Origin: Kushneria indalinina DSM 14324
GTDB lineage: Bacteria > Pseudomonadota > Gammaproteobacteria > Pseudomonadales > Halomonadaceae
Length of the DNA stretch: 64,000 nucleotides
Direction: 5' to 3'
Assembly (NCBI RefSeq): GCF_003385845.1
Contig: NZ_QRDJ01000008.1
Location: forward strand, 310,001-374,000
The notes under the pieces are model-generated. The model ran no database searches, was not told where the DNA came from, and worked only from the letters and a program-made list of their open reading frames with translations. Shown piece after piece: positions 44,734 through 54,311 of this stretch (position 1 is the stretch's first letter; each line of letters opens with the position of its first letter). The translations under genes and the position numbers were made by a program.

Positions 44734-46176
44734 TCAGGCGCCAATGTCCTTGAGCGACTTGCCACTCATCAGGTTCTTTTCGATCTTCTCAAGCGAGACA
44801 CCCTTGGTTTCGGGAATCAGGAGCAGGGTGAAGATGATAAAGACCACGTTGAGTACCGAGAGGATGCCAAACGTCATGGCGCCCCCGATGGCGGCGATCA
44901 TGACCGGGAAGAACTGGCCGATGGCGAAGTTACCCACCCAGTTGGCGACCGTTGAGCAGCTCAGACCGAAGTCACGGCCGTTGAGCGGCTGGATCTCGGC
45001 GCACAGGGTCCAGATCAGCGGGCCTGCAGACATGGCAAAACCGGCCACAAAGATCAGCAGCGAGGCCATGCCGGTATACTGCAGGAAGGTCGTGGTCGGT
45101 CCGATGATCAGAATCGAGGACAGGACAGCCATGCTGACGGCCATGACGGTAAAGCCGGCATAGAGGATGGGTTTGCGGCCCAGACGGTCCACAAAGCCGA
45201 TGGCAATGAAGGTCGCCAGAACGTTGACCAGACCGGTCGCGACCGTGCTCCAGAGCTGGGCGGCGGTGCCTTCAAAGCCCGACATCTGAAAGATCTGCGG
45301 GGCGAAGTACATGATGGCATTCATGCCGGTGAACTGCTGTACCAGCTGCAGGCAGATGCCCAGCATCACCGAGCGGCGGAAATTGGGGTTCTCCTTGAAC
45401 ATTTGAAAGCCGCGACTTTGCTGCTCAGCGTTGATGCTCTCCTCGATTTCGCCCATCTCGTAGTCGATTTCGGTCTTGCTGCTGCGCAGTTTGGTGAGCA
45501 CCTGGCGGGCTTCATCGAAGCGATCGCGCGAGGCCAGCCAGCGAGGGCTGTTGGGCACCATGAGTACCCCGATGAACAGCATGGCGGCCGGAATCATCAG
45601 AACGCCGAACATCCAGCGCCAGCTTTCGATATAGCTAAAGGCCAGGTTCGACATGAAGGCCGCCAGAATACCGATGGTCACCATCAGCTGATAAAAGGAG
45701 ATGGTGGTGCCACGAATACGCTCGGGCGCCACTTCAGAGAGATATAGCGGCGCGGTGAAGGAGGCCACGCCCACGGCCAGGCCCAGCAGGATACGGGCAG
45801 CGACCAGCATGTGCGGGCTGGTCGACATGACGGCCACCAGAGCACCGACAAAAAACAGCATCGAGCTGTACATCAGCGCCTTCTTGCGGCCAAAGCGCTG
45901 TGACACGGCGCCGGCGCCCATGGCACCCAGAGCCGCACCGACCATCATGGAACTGACGATCCAGCCTTCCATCAGGGTGGAAATCTGAAATTCGTTGACG
46001 ATAAAGGGCAGGGCACCCGAGATGACGCCGATGTCCATGCCGAACAGCAGGCCGGCCAGTGCGGCCAAGCCACAGCTCAGCCATACCATGGGCACAATAT
46101 CGGCATTTTTGACGGCGTCCGGTTTCGCCTGAGTGTACTGTGCAGCGCCTGAGCTGCTCCCTGAGTAACCTGCCAT
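44734..46176 (-). CDS. MFS sugar:proton symporter (GalP/XylE type)
   Basis: A 480-residue sugar-porter-family protein with 12 helices. Signatures are GLLFGMDIGVISGALPFI in helix 1, RFGRKKAL between helices 2 and 3, SPRWLASRDR in the central loop, QQFTGMNAIMYFAPQIF in helix 7 and PETKGVSLE at the end. QQ and N residues in helix 7 match the hexose-binding site of XylE and GalP, so glucose, galactose, xylose or a similar sugar is likely. It is divergent from zwf2-pgl-eda, which supports glucose uptake. Confidence 0.92.
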   Translation of the reverse strand: MAGYSGSSSGAAQYTQAKPDAVKNADIVPMVWLSCGLAALAGLLFGMDIGVISGALPFIVNEFQISTLMEGWIVSSMMVGAALGAMGAGAVSQRFGRKKALMYSSMLFFVGALVAVMSTSPHMLVAARILLGLAVGVASFTAPLYLSEVAPERIRGTTISFYQLMVTIGILAAFMSNLAFSYIESWRWMFGVLMIPAAMLFIGVLMVPNSPRWLASRDRFDEARQVLTKLRSSKTEIDYEMGEIEESINAEQQSRGFQMFKENPNFRRSVMLGICLQLVQQFTGMNAIMYFAPQIFQMSGFEGTAAQLWSTVATGLVNVLATFIAIGFVDRLGRKPILYAGFTVMAVSMAVLSSILIIGPTTTFLQYTGMASLLIFVAGFAMSAGPLIWTLCAEIQPLNGRDFGLSCSTVANWVGNFAIGQFFPVMIAAIGGAMTFGILSVLNVVFIIFTLLLIPETKGVSLEKIEKNLMSGKSLKDIGA

Positions 46177-46783
46177 GTCATTTCCTTAATACAGCCATGA
46201 TAAAAGGGGGTTGCTTAATCGTGTCAGCCATAAACTACCAGTGCCCCTGTCGGTGTACTGCGCCATTATGAGCTTTTGTCGCCATGTGCAGAGGGCGGGG
46301 CTCGATGAACATGATTCGTTGTCATGAACCCGGGAGATATGGTCACGAAGCGATGATTGGTTGCGTCATGAATCATGCGCACCATAATAAAATTGTTAAG
46401 GTAGGGTAAGGCCAGCAAATGTCACGTCTTGTTAGACCAAAGGCCTATGTCCGGGGTGTGGCGTAAGGCGTTTTATCATCCAGGCGTTCTGAAAATCTCA
46501 TCCCCAAGGCAACAGAGTGCTGATATCATTGAGTCTTCATGCAGCCTCGATGCCGCCGAACTATCCTGTCAAATGACGCATGATCAGGGTTGCGCGCAGC
46601 CATGCCTGTGCAACGGTCTGCCCGACATGTCAGATGTATTGGTTCGACAGTGTTTATACCCGCAAGGGCAGACAATGGGGCTGCTACCTGCTGCCCTGAT
46701 GGAAGCGAAGCAATGTGTTGCGAGGATGATGTCCTGATGTCTAACGTTGTCGGAAATCTACCAAACCGGGAAGGGAGCACGGC
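46177..46783. other. Long divergent intergenic region between the sugar porter and zwf2
   Basis: A 607-bp gap that must hold the promoters of both the sugar porter and the zwf-pgl-eda operon. It is AT-richer around 46380-46420 (ataataaaattgttaa). No clear HexR-type palindrome (TTGT-N7/8-ACAA or TGTAAT...ATTACA) was found by eye. A 102-codon frame at 46429-46737 has no family resemblance and is not called. A long untranslated leader or a small RNA is possible. Confidence 0.4.
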
Positions 46784-48265
46784 ATGAGTGTGAATGACGA
46801 CAACAATACTGCTGTCGATCTGGCGCTTTTCGGTGCGCTGGGCGATCTGGCCCTGCGCAAGCTCTATGTCGCGCTTTACCATCTGGATCGTGAAGCGTTG
46901 ATGGCGCCGGAAACCCGTATTCTGGGTCTGGCCCGTCAGGAATACGACAATGATGCCTTCCGTGCGCGCGTGCGTGACGCACTGGAAACCCGTGTGCGCC
47001 CCGATGAGCGTACCGAGGAGAGCATGAATCGGTTTCTGGCGCGGCTGGACTATATCGAAATCGATTTTGCTGCCCCGGAAAGCTACAACCAGATTGCTCA
47101 GTGGCACGGCAACAGCCCGCGGCCGCTGACCATTTATCTGTCGGTGCCAGCCCGTTTGTACGGCGACATCTGCGCCAACCTGTCAACAAGCGGTTGCCTG
47201 GACGACGAATCCCGCGTGGTGGTCGAAAAGCCGATCGGCTATTCGCTGCAGACGTCCGAGGAGATCAACGACGCCATAGGTGCCGTTTTTGATGAAAGCC
47301 GGATCTATCGCATCGACCACTATCTGGGCAAGGAGACGGTGCAGAACCTGCTGGCCCTGCGTTTTGCCAATCCGCTGTTTGGCAGTCAGTGGAACCAGAG
47401 TCATATCTCGCACGTCGAGATTACCGTGGCAGAAACGGTCGGCATCGAGGGGCGCTGGGGGTATTTCGATCAGGCCGGTCAGCTGCGCGACATGGTCCAG
47501 AACCATCTGATGCAGCTTCTGTGCATGATCGCCATGGACCCGCCTTCCAACCTTGATGCCGACAGCATTCGCGATGAAAAGGTCAAGGTGCTCAAGGCGC
47601 TGCGTCCGTTTGAAGGCGAACGTCTGGATACCGATGTGGTGAGAGGCCAGTACATCGCTGGCACCATTGGCGGCAAGTCGGTACCGGGCTATCTCGAGGA
47701 AGAGGGCGCCAATGTCGATTCGCGTACTGAAACCTTCGTGGCCTTCAAGACCGAGATCCAGAACTGGCGCTGGGCGGGCGTACCCTTCTATCTGCGTACC
47801 GGCAAGCGCATGCCGGAAAAGCTCTCGCAGATCGTGATTCACTTCCGCCCACAGTCGCACTATATCTTTGATAATGACCAGCGCAGCATGGCGGCCAACA
47901 AGCTGATCATCCGGCTGCAGCCCGATGAAGGGATCGCCCTGCAGGTCCTGACCAAGGACAGCGGACTGGACAAGGGTATGCGCCTGCGTACCGGTCCGCT
48001 GCATCTGGACTTCCATCAGGCCTTCCCCTCGGCGCGTATTCCCGATGCCTACGAACGCCTGCTGCTCGAGGTCATGAAGGGGCAGCAGTATCTGTTCGTG
48101 CGTCGTGACGAGATTGAGTACTCCTGGCGCTGGATTGACCGCCTGATCCAGGGATGGGAAGCACGCGATATCCTGCCCAAGCGCTACCCGGCTGGCTCGT
48201 GGGGACCGGTATCCTCCATCGGCATGATCACTCAGGACGGACGCAGCTGGTATGAAGACTACTGA
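46784..48265 (+). CDS. zwf: Glucose-6-phosphate dehydrogenase, copy 2
   Basis: A 493-residue G6PDH, full length. It has [21 protein letters not shown] for nucleotide binding (variant of GASGDL), EKPIGY, and the active-site signature [19 protein letters not shown]. It starts the zwf-pgl-eda operon of the Entner-Doudoroff route; edd is not in the window. It differs substantially from the zwf copy at 1-1498: no N-terminal extension and [10 protein letters not shown] instead of GASGDLVKRL. GGGAG precedes the ATG. The two copies may differ in cofactor preference or regulation, as in pseudomonads. Confidence 0.96.
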   Translation: MSVNDDNNTAVDLALFGALGDLALRKLYVALYHLDREALMAPETRILGLARQEYDNDAFRARVRDALETRVRPDERTEESMNRFLARLDYIEIDFAAPESYNQIAQWHGNSPRPLTIYLSVPARLYGDICANLSTSGCLDDESRVVVEKPIGYSLQTSEEINDAIGAVFDESRIYRIDHYLGKETVQNLLALRFANPLFGSQWNQSHISHVEITVAETVGIEGRWGYFDQAGQLRDMVQNHLMQLLCMIAMDPPSNLDADSIRDEKVKVLKALRPFEGERLDTDVVRGQYIAGTIGGKSVPGYLEEEGANVDSRTETFVAFKTEIQNWRWAGVPFYLRTGKRMPEKLSQIVIHFRPQSHYIFDNDQRSMAANKLIIRLQPDEGIALQVLTKDSGLDKGMRLRTGPLHLDFHQAFPSARIPDAYERLLLEVMKGQQYLFVRRDEIEYSWRWIDRLIQGWEARDILPKRYPAGSWGPVSSIGMITQDGRSWYEDY

Positions 48266-48932
48266 AGCAGGTGATGCGCGCACACGTCTGGCCCAGGATC
48301 TGGCCGTCAGTGTGGCCGGTGCGCTCAGAGAGGATCTGGAGCAGCAGGAGCGGGTGACGCTGGTGCTTTCCGGTGGCAGCACGCCGAAACCGTTCATGCA
48401 GGCGCTGAGTCAGCTTGAACTGCCGTGGTCACGCGTGGATATTACGCTGGCCGATGAGCGGTGGGTGTCCACCGATCACGACGACAGCAACGATCGCTTC
48501 GTGCGTTCCAACATGCTGATCAATGCCGCGGCCGAAGCCCGTTTTCATCCGCTCGTCAATGACGGGAAAACTCCCGAGGAAGGGGCCGAAGAGGTGGAGC
48601 AGCGCCTGACCGCGCTTGCCTGGCCTGCCAGTGTCGTGGTACTGGGCATGGGCGGCGATGGTCATACGGCGTCGCTGTTCCCGGACAGTGATCAGCTTGA
48701 TGACGGGCTTGAAAGCGGGGCGCTGGTCATTGCTGCCCGTGCGCCGAGCGTTGGACAACCGCGCATTTCCCTGACGCGCGATCGCCTCATGCGCTCCCGC
48801 CGTCGCTATCTGCATCTCAATGGGGCGGATAAAAAGACCGTGCTGGCCCGGGCCATGGCAGGCAATGATCGTCATGAACTGCCGATTCGGGCTTTTCTTG
48901 ATGCGCCGCTGGCACTTTACTGGGCGCCATGA
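48252..48932 (+). CDS. pgl: 6-phosphogluconolactonase (DevB type)
   Basis: A 226-residue lactonase of the SOL/DevB family, hydrolysing 6-phosphogluconolactone to 6-phosphogluconate. Family motifs are [35 protein letters not shown] and [15 protein letters not shown]. The ATG overlaps the zwf2 stop by 14 bases, so the two are translationally coupled. Confidence 0.95.
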   Translation: MKTTEAGDARTRLAQDLAVSVAGALREDLEQQERVTLVLSGGSTPKPFMQALSQLELPWSRVDITLADERWVSTDHDDSNDRFVRSNMLINAAAEARFHPLVNDGKTPEEGAEEVEQRLTALAWPASVVVLGMGGDGHTASLFPDSDQLDDGLESGALVIAARAPSVGQPRISLTRDRLMRSRRRYLHLNGADKKTVLARAMAGNDRHELPIRAFLDAPLALYWAP

Positions 48933-49056
48933 CACGATAAAGTATGTCCCGGCGCGTCGGAATGCGCCGGGCAAATAACAAGGGGCGGGTCGAGGATGCC
49001 TGTTTTCGGCCCGCTTGGTGCGGCGCATACCGCCGGGGTGATGATCAGGAGGTTTC

Positions 49057-49719
49057 ATGGCATCGGACAAGCAGCTACCGTCCACACGTACGACCGAAAT
49101 TGACAGTATCTGTCAGCGGACCACGGTAATCCCGGTGCTGACCATCCATCGCATTGAAGATGCCGTGCCGCTGTGCCGCGCGCTTTATGAGGGTGGCCTG
49201 ACCGTACTGGAGATCACCCTGCGAACGGACTGCGCCATGGAAGCGTTGTATCGGCTGCGTGATGAACTGCCCGAGGCCAGTATTGGTGCCGGTACGGTTC
49301 TGACGCCGGCCCAGTATCGTCGCGCAGAAGACGCCGGCGTGGATTTCGTGGTCACCCCCGGCACGACCGATCGCCTGTACGAGTACGGTATCCAGAGCCC
49401 GGTGCCGCTGCTGCCCGGTATCGCAACCGCGACCGAGCTTCTGACCGGCTGGCAGTACGGCTATCGTCGTTTCAAGTTTTTCCCGGCCGAAGCCAGTGGC
49501 GGCGTGTCTGCGCTCAAGGCGCTGGCGGGCCCGCTGGGTGATGTCCAGTTCTGCCCCACCGGTGGCATCACACCCGACAATGCGGAAAACTATCTGCGGC
49601 TTCGCAACGTCATGTGCGTGGGTGGTACCTGGGTGGCGCCAAAGGAACTGATCGACAATGAGGACTGGGACGGTATCCGCGCCATCGCTCGCGAGACCGT
49701 GGCCACCATCAAGCATTAA
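49057..49719 (+). CDS. eda: KDPG/KHG aldolase
   Basis: Splits 2-keto-3-deoxy-6-phosphogluconate to pyruvate and glyceraldehyde-3-phosphate. The 220-residue protein has the catalytic Glu in LEITLRT, the Schiff-base Lys in RRFKFFPAEASGG and the phosphate-binding FCPTGGI. It is the convergence point for glucose (via zwf-pgl) and for hexuronates (via KdgK at 8051). An AGGAGG site lies before the ATG, 124 bp after pgl; a terminator follows at 49805. Confidence 0.96.
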   Translation: MASDKQLPSTRTTEIDSICQRTTVIPVLTIHRIEDAVPLCRALYEGGLTVLEITLRTDCAMEALYRLRDELPEASIGAGTVLTPAQYRRAEDAGVDFVVTPGTTDRLYEYGIQSPVPLLPGIATATELLTGWQYGYRRFKFFPAEASGGVSALKALAGPLGDVQFCPTGGITPDNAENYLRLRNVMCVGGTWVAPKELIDNEDWDGIRAIARETVATIKH

Positions 49720-49804
49720 GTGATGCGTTCACCGAGTTATCAGACGGCAGGGCATGAATGACCCTGCCGCTACCAGCTCTCTCGGCAGCCTCGGCTGTTG
49801 TTTT

Positions 49805-49835
49805 GCCCGTCTCGTTTTGAGGCGGGCTTTTTTTT
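49805..49835 (+). terminator. Terminator after zwf-pgl-eda
   Basis: Nine-base stem GCCCGTCTC/GAGGCGGGC (one G-U pair) with loop GTTTT and a run of eight T. Confidence 0.92.
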
Positions 49836-49966
49836 GCCTGTGGGTCGAGAAACCGCCTCATGTGATTGATGGGCCGTCGGAGGGCGGCGCTCAGCAGGGC
49901 AGGGATGGGATTTGCTGGCCCTGGCCGCCCTGGGCCAACCTGGAGACTAAAAGGGTTGTTGGCGCG

Positions 49967-50000
49967 TAAAAAAGGCTGCCCATCATGAAACGGGCAGCCT
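49967..50000 (-). terminator. Terminator after the aldo/keto reductase-like gene
   Basis: Nine-base arms AGGCTGCCC (49973-49981) and GGGCAGCCT (49992-50000); the A-run at 49968-49973 provides the T-tract on the minus strand. Confidence 0.88.
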
Positions 50001-50024
50001 CGGGGGTATCCATGAAGGACAGGG

Positions 50025-50888
50025 TCAGGGCACGCGACAGGCGCGTACCGCTTCCAGTAGCGCAAACCATTCCGGCCGGCTCAGTGTCAGGCCGGCATCG
50101 TGTGCCAGTGACTGTAGCCGTTCGGAGCGCAGTGTCCCCACGACCGCTCTAGGCTGTCCCGGGATGGTGTTGAGCCAGGCCAGAGCGATACCGGCAGGGC
50201 TGACCTGGTGCGTGTCGGCCATCGCCTTGAGCACCTGGCCCAGCTGATTTTCAAAGATGCGCCCGCCCCACAGCGGTGAGCCGGCAAGGCCTGCCATGTT
50301 GTCCTGCAGCAGGCTGTCCCACATACCGTCAAAAAGCATCTGGCTGCGGGCGATCGACATTTCCATCTGCTGACAGGCCAGCGGGGTCTGCATGGCCCCC
50401 TGCAGATGCCGCCACTGGGCCGGCAGAAAATTGGCCACGCCAATCCGGCGCGCCCGACCGCTGTCGATAATGGCATCCAGCGTCCGCCCGGTGGCCTCGA
50501 CATCCATCAGCGGGTCGGGACGCATGAGCATGAGGGTGTTGAGCTGCGTCAGGCCCAGCTGACTGAGCGCGCGATCCACGACCGCATCAAGATACTCCGG
50601 CCGGGTGTCGTAATACTTGGCCCCGAAACGGTCATCATTGTGCTGTGCCGGAACCACGCCGACCCGCATGTCGAACTGCAGCTGTCGTACACGATCATTC
50701 GGCAGCTGGTCGATGGCCTGCCCCAGAAGGGTTTCCTGACCCTTCTCGAGATCGCTGTGGTCAAATTCGCAAAGTCCTTCTGCCAGGCGCTGCTGAAACC
50801 AGCTCGCCAGGGCCTCGGGCGTTTGCAGGCTGTCATAATACGGTAGCTGACGCAGCCCGATAACGAAGGGCGAAGCTGTCATGCTCAT
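50025..50888 (-). CDS. Aldo/keto reductase-fold protein lacking the catalytic tetrad
   Basis: A 287-residue protein aligned over its whole length with YdhF-type aldo/keto reductases: EFDHSD (residues 41-46), LMRPDPLMD (121-129), GRARRIGVANFLPAQW and SPAGIALAWL. The catalytic tetrad is broken. Asp43 remains, but the general-acid Tyr is Glu48, the Lys is Arg75 in FDMRVG, and the His before RPDP is Met122. A normal AKR reaction is therefore unlikely, although the frame is intact and codon use is like its neighbours. It lies five bases downstream of the mutarotase gene and looks cotranscribed with it and glk. A binding or regulatory role is possible. Confidence 0.85.
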   Translation of the reverse strand: MSMTASPFVIGLRQLPYYDSLQTPEALASWFQQRLAEGLCEFDHSDLEKGQETLLGQAIDQLPNDRVRQLQFDMRVGVVPAQHNDDRFGAKYYDTRPEYLDAVVDRALSQLGLTQLNTLMLMRPDPLMDVEATGRTLDAIIDSGRARRIGVANFLPAQWRHLQGAMQTPLACQQMEMSIARSQMLFDGMWDSLLQDNMAGLAGSPLWGGRIFENQLGQVLKAMADTHQVSPAGIALAWLNTIPGQPRAVVGTLRSERLQSLAHDAGLTLSRPEWFALLEAVRACRVP

Positions 50889-50893
50889 CAGGG

Positions 50894-51763
50894 TTATTCC
50901 TGAGCAGAGGTGTCAAGGCTTACGTGCATCGACAGGACATGCTGCGCCCCGGGGGCGAGCCAGACCGGATCCAGACGTGTACATGCCGGTTCGATGCAGA
51001 TGAAGTTCAGGCGTTCACGATCGGGAATGTCGCCCGGAAGCTTGTCTCCCGGGTGCCAGACCACGCTAGAGTCGCTGCCCTGCTTGGCGATTCGCAGGCG
51101 CCTGTGGCCATCATCGAGCACCAGCGGTCGGCTGGAGTGATGAATGCGATCCAGCGCCCCGCGAACACCCAATGCGCCGGTCTGTTCTGCCTCGGCGTAG
51201 TCGGCCAGCTTGTCGAGATAGCGTGCCCCGCCCAGACCTTCTATCCGGCACTGGTGGGTATCCGGCACGGCAAAATAGGCATGTAGTGCCTGGGTCAGAC
51301 GTATCGGCGTTTCACCGGTGTGCTCGGTGACAAGCTCCATGGCCAGGCGCTGCGCATTGGCATGAATGACCAGGCGAGGTGCCAGCATGTTATGCAACCG
51401 CGTTTCGGGGGAAAGATGGATTTCCACCCCGCCTTCCACGTCTTCATCCACGGCGTCGATGCGCCAGTCGGCCGTACGAGCGACACCGTGCATGGGACCA
51501 TTGCCGTCGTCGGGCTCAGCAAACCAGGGCCAGCACAGCGGGACACCGCCGCGCAGGGCCTCCGGCGGTGCCTTGGGCGTCGAGGTGGTCCAGAGCCAGC
51601 CGCGATCACCGGCCGGCGCGTAATGGAGCAGATGGCCGCCATGACGGGAAAGAATCAGCTCACCCCAGTCATCATTGATGACCAGCAGCGAGCGGCCCTC
51701 CCAGGTCGCATCACGCTGGCCCTGAGTGGACGACAAAAGCTCGCTCAATGCATCCGGGATCAT
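50894..51763 (-). CDS. Hexose-6-phosphate mutarotase (YeaD family aldose-1-epimerase)
   Basis: A 289-residue beta-sandwich epimerase interconverting the anomers of glucose-6-phosphate. It has GGHLLHYAPAGDRGWLWTT, GGVPLCWPWFAEPDDGNGPMHGVAR with the catalytic His, and FVIHAN-like LVIHANAQRLAMEL. The enzyme fits between glucokinase and G6PDH, which act on opposite anomers. It overlaps glk by ATGA and is followed five bases on by the aldo/keto reductase-like gene. Confidence 0.9.
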   Translation of the reverse strand: MIPDALSELLSSTQGQRDATWEGRSLLVINDDWGELILSRHGGHLLHYAPAGDRGWLWTTSTPKAPPEALRGGVPLCWPWFAEPDDGNGPMHGVARTADWRIDAVDEDVEGGVEIHLSPETRLHNMLAPRLVIHANAQRLAMELVTEHTGETPIRLTQALHAYFAVPDTHQCRIEGLGGARYLDKLADYAEAEQTGALGVRGALDRIHHSSRPLVLDDGHRRLRIAKQGSDSSVVWHPGDKLPGDIPDRERLNFICIEPACTRLDPVWLAPGAQHVLSMHVSLDTSAQE

Positions 51764-52722
51764 GTGACTTCCTCATTGTGCAGTGCTTCGGCAGCGCCCA
51801 GCAGTCCGGTCCATTTGGCGGTCACTACCCAGGTCGCAATATCGGCATTGTAGGGGCTCATGCGTCCCTTGTCGGCAAAGGCCTTGCGAAAATCACTGAT
51901 CCGAAGAATATCGAGGATGCGTGGCAGGATGCCTCCACACAGATAAACGCCGCCGCGGGCGCCCAGGGTCAGGGCCGCATCGCCGGTGGCATCCCCGAGG
52001 ATCTTGCAAAAGCGCAGAACGGCCTGATAGGCGACGGGGTCCTGCTCACCGCGGGCAGCTTCGGTGACGCACGCCGGTGTGGTGAGGGTGCAGTGATGGC
52101 CTTCGAATTCACACATGGCCGTATAGATGTCCAGAAGTCCCTGGCCGCACAGAACGCGCTCGATCGAGACGCGGCCGTAGCGGCCTCGAAACCACTGCAG
52201 CAGACGAATCTCGAAATCATCGACCGGCGCGAAGCTGGCATGACCGCCTTCGGCCGACAGGGGAATCCAGAAGCGCTGGCTCGGCGCCAGCCCGGCCAGC
52301 CCGAGGCCGGTACCCGGCCCAATGACCAGGCGGGCGCGACCGGCTTCGCTGTGGCCGTTGCCCAGATTGACCAGATCCTCATCGGGGATGTGCGGCAGCC
52401 CCAACGCCATGGCGGTAAAGTCATTGATGAGCTTGAAATTATCCAGCCCGAGACGCGCTTTCATGGCGGTTTTCGAAAAACGCCATGGATTGTTGGTCAT
52501 CTTGATTTCGTCATCGTGTACCGGGCAGGCGAAGGCCAGACAGGCTTCGACCGGCCGCTCACCATCGACACTGGCAAGATAGGCGTTGACCGCATCATCA
52601 AGGTTGGCGTGATCGGCACAGGCCAGCGTCTGAATATCATGCAGATCGAAGGCGCCGGGGGTCACCAGGGCGAAGCGGGCATTGGTGCCACCGATATCGC
52701 CGACCAGGGCGGGGCGTGTCAT
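51760..52722 (-). CDS. glk: Glucokinase
   Basis: A 320-residue ATP-dependent glucokinase of the proteobacterial Glk family. It has the phosphate-binding VGDIGGTNARFAL, INDFTAMALGLP with the catalytic Asp, GPGTGLGLAGL and the C-terminal GGVYLCGGILPRI. Together with the sugar porter at 44734 and zwf2 it gives a complete cytoplasmic glucose entry. It is first in a three-gene operon (glk, mutarotase, AKR-like) divergent from gapA. Confidence 0.95.
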   Translation of the reverse strand: MTRPALVGDIGGTNARFALVTPGAFDLHDIQTLACADHANLDDAVNAYLASVDGERPVEACLAFACPVHDDEIKMTNNPWRFSKTAMKARLGLDNFKLINDFTAMALGLPHIPDEDLVNLGNGHSEAGRARLVIGPGTGLGLAGLAPSQRFWIPLSAEGGHASFAPVDDFEIRLLQWFRGRYGRVSIERVLCGQGLLDIYTAMCEFEGHHCTLTTPACVTEAARGEQDPVAYQAVLRFCKILGDATGDAALTLGARGGVYLCGGILPRILDILRISDFRKAFADKGRMSPYNADIATWVVTAKWTGLLGAAEALHNEEVT

Positions 52723-53214
52723 GGCGAATGATACTCCTGAAGTTCTATAAGTCTTTGAAACATGGCCTTCACATTGATACCGACAGAATATCAGTCATTG
52801 TAGCGGCACGCTGATGCGAGGTGTTCACACAGGGTAAAGCATGTCATATAGGCAGGACTTTACCGGGTTGCGCCTGGTTTGACACGATTCACCTGTTTTG
52901 CGGAAACAATGCCGGCCGGGCTTTTGGCATGGTCTGCGCTGTCAGGTCAGGGTATGGTCACCCAATGAGGATAGGTTCTGGCGTAATTGTCCGTCCCTGG
53001 CCAGACTGGTTCGGGTATCAGGTAACACCAGACAAGCGATATTGATGCACATTTGGTCGATCGGTGACATCAATACAGGCAGTGCTTTACAACAGGCCAT
53101 TGAGGTCAGGGAAAATGACCCCACGTTAGAAGGTCAGGGGCCGAAAACCGAGAGAATTGCGGCTCATTAACCTGTCGGTGATGAGCTTCATCCAATGTTG
53201 CAGGAGGAGAAAAC
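52723..53214. other. Divergent intergenic region between glk and gapA
   Basis: A 492-bp gap holding two divergent promoters. TTGACA at about 52878 is a good -35 for gapA direction but no clear -10 sits 16-18 bases on. ATTGATG (53041-53047) and CATCAAT (53068-53074) are distant inverted arms. No HexR-like site was certain. Short frames here (52821-53045, 52898-53170) overlap each other and show no family features, so none is called. Confidence 0.4.
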
Positions 53215-54216
53215 ATGACGCTTCGTGTCGCAATCAACGGGTTCGGACGTATCGGACGTAACACCTTTCGCGCACTTTATGAAGGGGGTTATCGTGACCG
53301 TATCGAGGTCGTTGCCATCAACGATCTGGGCGACCCGGCGCTGAACGCGCTGCTGCTGGAAAATGACACCACGCACGGCCATTTCAATGCCGACATTACT
53401 CATGACGATGAGAGCTTTACCGTCAACGGCGACCGCGTGCGTATCCTCTCCGAAAAGGATCCGGCCAATCTTCCGTGGGGTGACCTGAACGTTGATCTGG
53501 TCATGGAATGCACGGGTATCTTCACCAAGCGTGACGCTGCGGCCAAGCATATTGAAGCCGGCGCCAAGCGGGTGTTGATTTCCGGCCCGAGCGGTGATGC
53601 CGACGCCACCATCGTCTTTGGCGTCAACGAAAACGTGCTGGAAGCCGGCCACACCGTGGTTTCCAATGCGTCGTGCACCACCAACTGCCTGGCGCCGGTG
53701 GCCAAGGCCCTTAACGATACCGTAGGTATCGAGACCGGCCTGATGAACACCATCCACGCCTATACCAACGATCAGAACCTGTCTGACGTCTATCATTCCG
53801 ACCCGTTCCGTGCGCGCAGTGCGACCCAGTCGATGATTCCGACCAAGACGGGTGCCGCCTCGGCCGTGGCCAAGGTGCTGCCGGAGCTTGACGGCAAGCT
53901 GGACGGCTTTGCCATTCGCGTGCCCGTGATCAACGTCTCTGTCGTGGATCTGACCTTTACGGCCTCGCGCGAGACCAGCCGTGACGAGATCAACCAGATC
54001 ATGCGCGATGCCGCCGAGAAGTCGGGCGTGTTGAACATCAACGAGAAGCCGCTGGTCTCGATTGATTTCAACCACAATCCCAGCTCCTCGACCTTTGACA
54101 CCAACCATACGCGTGTCAACGGCAAGCTGGTCAAGGTGATGTCCTGGTACGACAATGAATGGGGCTTCTCCAACCGTATGCTGGATACGGCACTGGCCAT
54201 GGGCAAAACGCTCTAG
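53215..54216 (+). CDS. gapA: Glyceraldehyde-3-phosphate dehydrogenase, type I
   Basis: A 333-residue glycolytic/gluconeogenic GAPDH. It shows the NAD-binding [15 protein letters not shown], the catalytic Cys in [15 protein letters not shown], the catalytic His in [10 protein letters not shown] and the C-terminal [21 protein letters not shown] precedes the ATG. It stands alone, with a terminator at 54249, and acts directly below Eda. Confidence 0.97.
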   Translation: MTLRVAINGFGRIGRNTFRALYEGGYRDRIEVVAINDLGDPALNALLLENDTTHGHFNADITHDDESFTVNGDRVRILSEKDPANLPWGDLNVDLVMECTGIFTKRDAAAKHIEAGAKRVLISGPSGDADATIVFGVNENVLEAGHTVVSNASCTTNCLAPVAKALNDTVGIETGLMNTIHAYTNDQNLSDVYHSDPFRARSATQSMIPTKTGAASAVAKVLPELDGKLDGFAIRVPVINVSVVDLTFTASRETSRDEINQIMRDAAEKSGVLNINEKPLVSIDFNHNPSSSTFDTNHTRVNGKLVKVMSWYDNEWGFSNRMLDTALAMGKTL

Positions 54217-54248
54217 GTCTCACTTCGTAATATTATTGCGATGATAAA

Positions 54249-54273
54249 GGGACGCCTTCGGGCGTCCTTTTTT
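54249..54273 (+). terminator. Terminator after gapA
   Basis: Seven-base stem GGACGCC/GGCGTCC with a UUCG tetraloop and a run of six T. Confidence 0.93.
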
Positions 54274-54311
54274 GACGCATTTTTTTGCTACAGCTTTCTC
54301 AGGGAGGAGAA

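Noticed and set aside
46429-46737. A 102-codon frame in the porter/zwf2 gap
   Set aside because: No ribosome site, no domain and poor codon use; more likely part of a regulatory region.
46177-46783. HexR operator expected before zwf2
   Set aside because: No sequence matching either published HexR pattern was found by eye, so it is not claimed.
47183-48397. A 404-codon antisense frame over zwf2 and pgl
   Set aside because: Both overlapped genes are certain; the frame shows no recognisable domain.
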